A DNA stretch of 6,880 nucleotides, taken from the NCBI GenBank assembly GCA_017509375.1, contig JAFWPT010000185.1, positions 1-6,880 of the forward strand, written 5' to 3'. The notes beneath the pieces were generated by a model. That model was not told the origin of the DNA. It did not search any database and saw only the letters and a list, made by a program, of their open reading frames with translations. Origin of the DNA: Bacteroidales bacterium. Its GTDB lineage: Bacteria > Bacteroidota > Bacteroidia > Bacteroidales > UBA932. The translations under genes and the position numbers were made by a program. Shown here piece after piece: positions 1-4,333 of this stretch (position 1 is the first letter of the stretch; each line of letters starts with the position of its first letter).

Positions 1-185
1 CCATCGAAGAACGGAAATAAAACCGGGGATTTGTATGGCTTTTCAGTCAAAGGAAGAGTCAAACTGACGGGCTTGGAGTCTGCCTCTGAGAGATACTCCT
101 TGTCATAAAGGAACTCATAGCCCTCATCCGTCTCTTTCAAGACTCCGGCCGGATTCCCTTTGTATTCGATCAATGCCGTTATCAT
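1..185 (-). CDS. HipA N-terminal-domain protein (HipS-like), 3' part beyond the left edge
   Basis: Partial gene; 61 codons are visible, starting MITALIEYKGNPAGVLKE and ending at the window edge in FPFFDG. The Y-x-G-x-x-A-G-x-L opening, the SLTLPL segment and the FPFFDG motif (normally followed by LxPEG) match the N-terminal subdomain of HipA kinases. In many Bacteroidetes this subdomain is a separate gene of about 110 codons followed by a HipA kinase-domain gene; in the E. coli HipBST system the equivalent small protein HipS is the antitoxin. The start ATG at 185 overlaps the stop of hipB as ATGA, so the two are very likely translationally coupled. Whether the gene ends early (HipS-like) or continues into a full kinase cannot be seen here. 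The family assignment is confident; the split state is inferred. Confidence 0.8.
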   Translation of the reverse strand, partial: MITALIEYKGNPAGVLKETDEGYEFLYDKEYLSEADSKPVSLTLPLTEKPYKSPVLFPFFD

Positions 186-388
186 TTCACCTTCTTTTGA
201 GGAACCAGCTCGTATCCGAACAGGTCAAACACCTGGGCAACCTTGTCCATTCGGACAGTAGCCTTACCCTGCTCCAATTCGCGCACGAAGTTCAAGCCGA
301 CGCCGGACTTCATTGCCAAATCCACCTGCGTCAGACCATGCTCCTTCCGCAAGGCCTTCAACGTTGAAGATATGACGTTATTACTCAT
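182..388 (-). CDS. hipB: HipB-type XRE-family antitoxin / autorepressor
   Basis: A 68-residue DNA-binding protein beginning MSNNVISSTLKALRKEHGLT. A helix-turn-helix of the XRE (Cro/CI) type spans about residues 8-58: LKALRKEHGLTQVDLA is helix 1 into helix 2, and the turn SGVGLNFVRELEQGK holds the recognition helix. The length and the C-terminal FGYELVPQK ending fit HipB/Y4mF-type regulators. The family neutralises or co-represses with HipA and shuts off its own operon. The start at 388 is preferred over an in-frame ATG at 427, because the extra 13 residues would cover the promoter box and first operator. It overlaps the next gene by 4 bases. Assignment as the hip regulator rests mainly on the adjacent HipA N-domain gene. 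Confidence 0.85.
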   Translation of the reverse strand: MSNNVISSTLKALRKEHGLTQVDLAMKSGVGLNFVRELEQGKATVRMDKVAQVFDLFGYELVPQKKVK

Positions 389-390
389 AA

Positions 391-481
391 TTACATTCGT
401 TTGGATGCAAATATAAGAAATAAACACAAAACCACATCACAACGAATGTAAAAATATGTTATTCTTGACGATTACATTCGA
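391..481. promoter_or_regulatory. Candidate HipB operators: three copies of TTACATTCG(T/A)
   Basis: TTACATTCGT occurs at 391-400, its exact reverse complement ACGAATGTAA at 442-451, and TTACATTCGA (9 of 10) at 472-481. The first copy is also half of an imperfect palindrome at 391-410 with the pattern TTxCATxC-N4-GxATGxAA, covering the promoter box. Copy centres are 51 and 30 bases apart, close to whole helical turns. Placement just upstream of hipB suggests autoregulation by cooperative HipB binding; this is inference from repeat and position. Confidence 0.6.
408..415 (-). promoter_or_regulatory. hip operon -7 promoter box
   Basis: On the minus strand this reads TATATTTG, a full match to the Bacteroidetes -7 consensus TAnnTTTG. 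It sits 20 bases upstream of the hipB ATG at 388. No TTTG lies at the usual distance of about 19-20 bases upstream (one at 427-430 is too close), so the -33 element is weak or absent. It overlaps the inner half of the operator at 391-410, which fits repression by occlusion. Confidence 0.55.
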
Positions 482-608
482 TAAAGAATAATAAATGCGC
501 AATGCCCAAGACCGCCAAATAAAGACACTAACTGCCAGAATTGTTTCAGTATAGGTTCGTAAGTCCTTTTCTTCAGGGTCTTCTGGTATCTTTCCCCTTA
601 CAGCCGCA
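482..608. other. Gene-free spacer between the hip operon and the winged-helix regulator
   Basis: No convincing gene, RNA or terminator hairpin was seen here. On the minus strand one frame stays open from inside the regulator gene through about 480, but it has no start codon in frame and no recognised protein. The stretch is AT-rich towards the hip operon and GC-richer towards the regulator. Confidence 0.5.
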
Positions 609-896
609 TTAGTGCGAAAAATAGGACAGCAGGGCTCGCTGGTAGTCGCGGAGGGCCTGGATGCCAGCGTGGGTGATGCGGCAGACCGTGTGGGAACTGC
701 GGCCCTCTCCGCTGCGAGAAACCTTGATGTACCCTACCTCCTCCAGTTTGGAAAGCTGGACGCTGAGGTTGCCGGATGTCGCATTCGTGAGCCCCTTGAG
801 GTACACGAAGTCGGCGTCGTCCAGGGAATCGAGGGCGGCCATGATCTTGAGCCTTAGCTCGTTGTGAAGTATGGGGTCCAGATCTTTAAACTCCAT
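609..896 (-). CDS. Small winged-helix transcriptional regulator (MarR/HTH_34-like)
   Basis: A 95-residue protein made almost entirely of one winged helix-turn-helix. The order is typical of the family: LDPILHNELRLKIMAAL helix, DDADFVYLKGLT, recognition helix TSGNLSVQLSKLEEVGY (about residues 40-56), wing beta-hairpin IKVSRSGEGRSSHTVCRIT, then a terminal dimerisation helix GIQALRDYQRALLSYF. Such proteins are common in Bacteroidetes, often beside a membrane protein gene, and bind DNA as dimers. The ATG at 896 is chosen because AAAGGAG lies 9 bases before it; an upstream in-frame TTG at 914 lies on that ribosome site itself. Its first 11 bases overlap the end of the membrane protein gene, so the pair is almost certainly co-translated. 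The signal it senses is unknown. Confidence 0.88.
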   Translation of the reverse strand: MEFKDLDPILHNELRLKIMAALDSLDDADFVYLKGLTNATSGNLSVQLSKLEEVGYIKVSRSGEGRSSHTVCRITHAGIQALRDYQRALLSYFSH

Positions 897-1476
897 GTCC
901 CGATCTCCTTTCAAACAGGTAACCCGGTACGATAAGGGCTATTATGGCAACCAGCACGATGGCGGGCAGCTGCCACACCCATAAATCTCCCTGAAGGAGA
1001 AATGCACCCAGGCCGATGCCGGCGCCGATGAGCCCTCCCGCAATCATGGGGCGGAAGCGGACTGCCTCTCCGGTGATGAATGCGCCGACGCCCACGAGCA
1101 GGCAGATCATCGGGTTTTCAACCGTCTCATACAAGCCGAAGAACCCGAAAAGAAAGCCTCCGAGACCTATTGCGCAGGCTGCGAATATCCAGTAGTCCAG
1201 CACCAGTTTGGACTTCCTGGTGCGCATGTGCGCCCGCTCATGGTCCTTACGGAGAATAACTGTCATAAGCGGCAGCCCCACTACCGGAATGCCAACCCAC
1301 AGCCAAAGGCACCACTCCCAGTGCAAGCACTGCCAGAATATGAATTCCGCCAGATAGAAAAAGGCCGTGAGCCACCCCCAGAGAGGAAATATCTTTCCTC
1401 CCGTGGGGGCGTCGTCCATATACACCTTGCCCCTTGTTCGGGCAATCACTTCGAGGGCGTCAAAGTTCTCTTCCAT
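886..1476 (-). CDS. Six-helix integral membrane protein, function unknown
   Basis: 196 residues. The first 28 are cytosolic-looking and charged. Hydrophobic segments follow at about 30-48, 54-74, 92-114, 122-136, 143-161 and 166-187, with a basic stretch RKDHERAHMRTRKSK (about 76-90) between helices 2 and 3. The second helix region is rich in Trp and Cys (WQCLHWEWCLWLW). I do not recognise a catalytic motif. The gene overlaps the winged-helix regulator by 11 bases, and this arrangement of a membrane protein followed by a small regulator recurs in Bacteroidetes. The regulator may respond to, or control, this protein; that is inference. The start is ATG at 1476, 20 bases after the lipoprotein gene's stop. 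Confidence 0.8.
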   Translation of the reverse strand: MEENFDALEVIARTRGKVYMDDAPTGGKIFPLWGWLTAFFYLAEFIFWQCLHWEWCLWLWVGIPVVGLPLMTVILRKDHERAHMRTRKSKLVLDYWIFAACAIGLGGFLFGFFGLYETVENPMICLLVGVGAFITGEAVRFRPMIAGGLIGAGIGLGAFLLQGDLWVWQLPAIVLVAIIALIVPGYLFERRSGHGV

Positions 1477-1484
1477 AACGGGGG

Positions 1485-1492
1485 CAAAGATA
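1485..1492 (-). promoter_or_regulatory. -7 promoter box directly in front of the membrane protein gene
   Basis: The minus strand reads TATCTTTG, an exact TAnnTTTG match, ending 8 bases before the ATG at 1476. If used, transcription would begin about 4-6 bases before the start codon, giving an almost leaderless mRNA. No TTTG is visible near the -33 position, so it may be weak or coincidental, with the gene read from the lipoprotein promoter instead. Confidence 0.4.
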
Positions 1493-1496
1493 GTGA

Positions 1497-3407
1497 TTAA
1501 TTCTGATCTACGTAGATTGTCGACTTTTTCCTGTTATCCCACTTGAGGCGGAAAACCACCTGCGTGCCGAGGATCGGGGAATCGTGGCTGGTCTTGGGAA
1601 ACAGTTTCGGATGATCGTCCCGGCCGCCGTATCCGCTGAAGTTGAAGTTTCTGTCGTAGCCGGGCTCCAGCTCCACGTGCGCCCAGTCCCAGTATGCGTC
1701 CTCGGGATTCGTAATGACACCCACTTCCATCCCCATCGGATAGTTGCACGTGCCGTTCTCTCCGCCGCTGGTAAAGGGCGCAAATACGCCATTGCCGTGC
1801 TTATAGGTAATCTGGAAGGAAATGGCCTTATGCTCAACAACCTTCACGGGTATCGTGAACTTGGCGCCGTGGTCAGCCACGCTGCGGAAAATGAGGTTGA
1901 AATCTCCCACGGGGATGCCTTTTTTGAAGTTCACGTAAAGGCCATAAGGGTTATAAGAGATCTTGTTATAGTTCTCCGTTGCCGGATCGATCTCGATTCC
2001 ATAGCCTGTGAAAGAACCGCCCTGTGGCGCCCATTCGTCTGCCGTAAGCCAGACGGTGTCGCTGGACCATCCGTAGGCCGGATCGTTCTCCGCCAGGATA
2101 AAATCGGCGGAGCTGTTTTGCATTGAAAGGGAGAACGATGAGTAGCCGGGGCCGTTGTAGAGTGTGACACTTGCCGTCATGTCCGTTCCGGCATAGCTGA
2201 ATTTGAGTTCAACCTGACTATTATCGGCCGATGTCTTGGCATATAGCTTTTGTGTGGATGCATCCCAGGTGAACCATTCTCCGGAACGGCCGTTGCAGCT
2301 CTGGCTGTCGAGTTTTACCTTGCTCCAGTCGAACTGTGCTCCGGGAGTCCAGTTCGCCGTAATTGTGACGCTTTGGCCGGGGACAACCCAGTTGCTTTCA
2401 TAGTTCAGGCTGAAATCGGACAGGTCGGCCACCAGTTCTTGCACGGTGGCATTGCCGCAGATTGTGTATTCGTCGCCGTCAGAAACATATGAATCGGTCT
2501 CGGGGTCGTAAACCTGATTTGCGAAGACAAACACGAACAGGAACTGGTATTCTCCTGAATATGCCTTTGTCTTCTCCTTGAGCCAGAACTGGCTGCTGCC
2601 GTCCAGTTTAACGTTGCCGCCATTGCCAACATGGCAGTCCAGCGTTTTATCCTGGCCAAGCCTGAATGTGCCCATCTTGGCGGCGGCCCAGGGGTACTTG
2701 TCGTAAAACTCCTTGTTGATGGTGGTGAGTTTATTTGCGACCTCCGGGGGGATTTCTCCGTTGAACCAGCCCATCGTCATCTCCTGCGAATCCTCATCCA
2801 TCAGTTCCACGTGTACTGCCTGTTTTGTCCCGTCCATATAGCTGGACCCTACATACCAGTTGGAATACTGCGGCGGAAGGTCGAACACCTGCGCCGTGCC
2901 GTCCCCCTTCTGAATCGAGTATGTATTATCCTTCAGCGCCTCGGCCTTCTTGATCGGGTCTCCGCCGCCGGCAAGCGGCAGGACATTGGCCGTTGCCATT
3001 GCAAGGTTTCCCTGCTGGTCTGCAGCCTTGCCTTTTACCCTCTTGACGATTCCTTTGACGGTTCCTCCGGTAAAGCTTTCCGGGTTTGACGCGGTAAAGG
3101 TCACGGTTACATTCCCGTTTTCATCCGTGGTTGCGCTGGCAGGGTTCACCGTGCCGCCCGTCGCTTCGAAATGGATTGTCGCCACGGTTTTGGTTTCTTT
3201 AAGATCAACCGGTTCTTTGACGTTATTATTTGATGGTTTAAGCAGTTTAAACGTAAAAGTAAATGAAGCGGTACCGTCCGCGGAAATTTTCTGCTCTGAC
3301 GGCGAAACAGTCAGCACGTCCTCGTGGTTGCCCACCACAACATCCGGGGTGCAACCGGCAAACAGGGCCGCAATGGCCAGAAGTGGAATCAGATTGAAGA
3401 GTTTCAT
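1497..3407 (-). CDS. Large surface lipoprotein with N-terminal Ig-like (Big_1) domain
   Basis: 636 residues. Residues 1-19 form a lipoprotein signal peptide (MKLFNLIPLLAIAALFAGC) with the lipobox FAGC; Cys19 would be lipidated, placing it in the outer membrane or periplasm. Residues about 30-125 resemble a bacterial Ig-like group 1 domain: SADGTASFTFTF, then GGTVNPASATTDENGNVTVT, the usual 'new information' strand pattern. The remainder (about 145-636) is rich in Trp, Tyr, Gly and Asn, looks all-beta and probably contains further Ig-like modules, for example VVPGQSVTITANW. I recognise no enzymatic motif. An obvious acidic surface-export signal right after the Cys is not seen. The start at 3407 is chosen over an in-frame ATG at 3446, because the promoter box lies at 3444-3451 and the signal peptide begins here. 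It is probably an adhesin-like or ligand-binding surface protein; the ligand is unknown. Confidence 0.82.
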   Translation of the reverse strand: MKLFNLIPLLAIAALFAGCTPDVVVGNHEDVLTVSPSEQKISADGTASFTFTFKLLKPSNNNVKEPVDLKETKTVATIHFEATGGTVNPASATTDENGNVTVTFTASNPESFTGGTVKGIVKRVKGKAADQQGNLAMATANVLPLAGGGDPIKKAEALKDNTYSIQKGDGTAQVFDLPPQYSNWYVGSSYMDGTKQAVHVELMDEDSQEMTMGWFNGEIPPEVANKLTTINKEFYDKYPWAAAKMGTFRLGQDKTLDCHVGNGGNVKLDGSSQFWLKEKTKAYSGEYQFLFVFVFANQVYDPETDSYVSDGDEYTICGNATVQELVADLSDFSLNYESNWVVPGQSVTITANWTPGAQFDWSKVKLDSQSCNGRSGEWFTWDASTQKLYAKTSADNSQVELKFSYAGTDMTASVTLYNGPGYSSFSLSMQNSSADFILAENDPAYGWSSDTVWLTADEWAPQGGSFTGYGIEIDPATENYNKISYNPYGLYVNFKKGIPVGDFNLIFRSVADHGAKFTIPVKVVEHKAISFQITYKHGNGVFAPFTSGGENGTCNYPMGMEVGVITNPEDAYWDWAHVELEPGYDRNFNFSGYGGRDDHPKLFPKTSHDSPILGTQVVFRLKWDNRKKSTIYVDQN

Positions 3408-3443
3408 GACGATATGGTATTTTAGTTTATTCCGTAAACCATA

Positions 3444-3475
3444 CAAAGATACTTAAGTTTATAAAATAAACAAAA
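3444..3475 (-). promoter_or_regulatory. Strong Bacteroidetes promoter for the lipoprotein gene
   Basis: On the minus strand TTTTG (3475-3471) and TATCTTTG (3451-3444) are separated by 19 bases, matching the Bacteroidetes TTTG-N19-TAnnTTTG promoter at both elements. Transcription should start near 3438-3440, giving a leader of about 30 bases before the ATG at 3407. This is the best promoter in the window. Its -33 box lies inside the tail of the open frame of the peptidase remnant. Confidence 0.8.
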
Positions 3476-4123
3476 CTCTCATAAATAATTTGTTGTGTGT
3501 CCGGCAGGTTGAAGTTCGCAGGCGGCGGAGGAGGTCGGCGGAGGTGAAGCCGGGGCCGCCGCAGGTAGAGACGACCAGTGCGGCTACGCCGGTGCCGTTG
3601 TTGTTGACGGCGGCGATTGTTCCGGCAACGTGCATGGCGTGCGCATCCGGGGTAATATGGTATGAGTCGGAGTAGAAATTGTAGCCGCAGTGGCCCTCGC
3701 TGTCGTACCAGATATTGCCTGCAAGATCCTCGTGGGTGTAATCACGCCGCCATCCACAACGCAAACAATGACTTCCGGATTGCCGATGTACCCTGAAGAC
3801 CACGCAGGAACCACATTGATGTCGCATCCGGCCTCGGCGCCTTCATGGGAGCCGTCGTTGTAATAGTGCCACTGCCGATAGAAGAGAGGATCGTCGAAGG
3901 GGCCGTCGGACGCTCCCGGAGCCAGTTCTGAATATGTAACATCCCCGTACAGACGCCTTATGGGGTCGCATTCCACAAGGGTAATCCCGGGATAGGCCTC
4001 CAGGAAGGACTTTGCAAGGGATGCGGGATAGTCCTCGTCGAAATCTATCTGATACCACAGGTGCAGGCCCTCCCGGCGCGACCTCGGTTCAAATTCGCCG
4101 GCCGGGGCGAAGACGCGCTTCAT
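3459..4123 (-). pseudogene. Subtilisin-like (S8) serine peptidase remnant, truncated, deleted and frameshifted
   Basis: The recognisable part starts near 4123 with MKRVFAPAGEFEPRSRREGL, which resembles the propeptide region of Bacteroidales S8 peptidases rather than a true N-terminus; no signal peptide remains. The Asp motif VIVCVVDGGV is read in one frame to about 3741. The continuation DYTHEDLAGNIW is in the next frame, so one base has been lost between GGV and DYT. The His motif follows as HAMHVAGTIAAVNNNG, with AM replacing the usual GT. After NNNGTGVA the sequence jumps to ALVVSTCGGPGFTSADLLRR, which normally follows the catalytic Ser (GTSMAxPHVSGxAAL). The middle of the enzyme, including Ser, is therefore missing, and the C-terminus is cut soon after. 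It cannot encode an active peptidase. Homology fades before about 3500, where the lipoprotein promoter begins; the frame closes at 3459. Confidence 0.82.
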
Positions 4124-4148
4124 CCGTTTGTTGTTCAATCTGTCATCG

Positions 4149-4232
4149 GCCCGGATGGCGGAATTGGTAGACGCGCTGGACTCAAAATCCTGTGGTAGCA
4201 ATACCGTGCGGGTTCGATTCCCGCCCGAGGCA
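4149..4232 (+). tRNA. tRNA-Leu (anticodon CAA), with mismatched halves
   Basis: An 84-base class II tRNA. D-arm region TGGCGGAATTGGTAGACGC starts at 4156; anticodon loop CTCAAAA is at 4181-4187 with CAA at 4183-4185; the long variable arm is GGTA-GCAA-TACC (4194-4205); the T arm is GCGGG-TTCGATT-CCCGC (4208-4224); discriminator A is at 4232. CCA is not encoded, which is usual in Bacteroidetes. It should read UUG leucine codons. Two stems are damaged. The acceptor strands GCCCGGA (4149-4155) and CCGAGGC (4225-4231) pair only with a bulged A4228 or with mismatches, and the anticodon stem CTGGA/TCCTG has a T-T clash (4177 with 4191). No clear promoter box lies upstream on the plus strand. It may be a pseudo-tRNA or a chimera; see findings. 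Confidence 0.85.
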
Positions 4233-4235
4233 CGG

Positions 4236-4272
4236 AAAAACCGCTTTGTAGATACATACAAGGCGGCTTTTT
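4236..4272. terminator. Bidirectional hairpin terminator between tRNA-Leu and the UGSC-family gene
   Basis: CCGCTTTGTA (4241-4250) pairs with TACAAGGCGG (4257-4266) over ten pairs, one of them G-T, around a 6-base loop. A run of five T follows on the plus strand (4268-4272), and five A precede the stem (4236-4240), which become T on the minus strand. It can end the tRNA transcript on the plus strand and the 4334-6349 gene on the minus strand. Confidence 0.8.
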
Positions 4273-4333
4273 GTTGAGGTGGCACAAAAAGTGGCTTGTT
4301 CCCGGATGATGGCCGCGGCGTGACTCAAGGTCT

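Noticed and set aside
480..640. Open minus-strand frame running from the end of the regulator towards the hip region, as a possible frameshifted extension
   Set aside because: The regulator already ends at its family's normal length, and the extra frame has no start codon of its own and no known homology.
1584..2126. 180-codon plus-strand open frame
   Set aside because: It lies entirely antisense to the lipoprotein gene, whose frame has a signal peptide and an Ig-like domain; the plus-strand frame has no recognisable motif.
3459..3827. 122-codon frame as an independent small gene
   Set aside because: Its middle is the His-motif half of the S8 peptidase continuing the frame that breaks at about 3741, so it is part of one pseudogene.
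4149..4285. Peptidase frame extended upstream to an ATG at 4285
   Set aside because: That extension would be the antisense translation of the tRNA and terminator and has no peptidase similarity.
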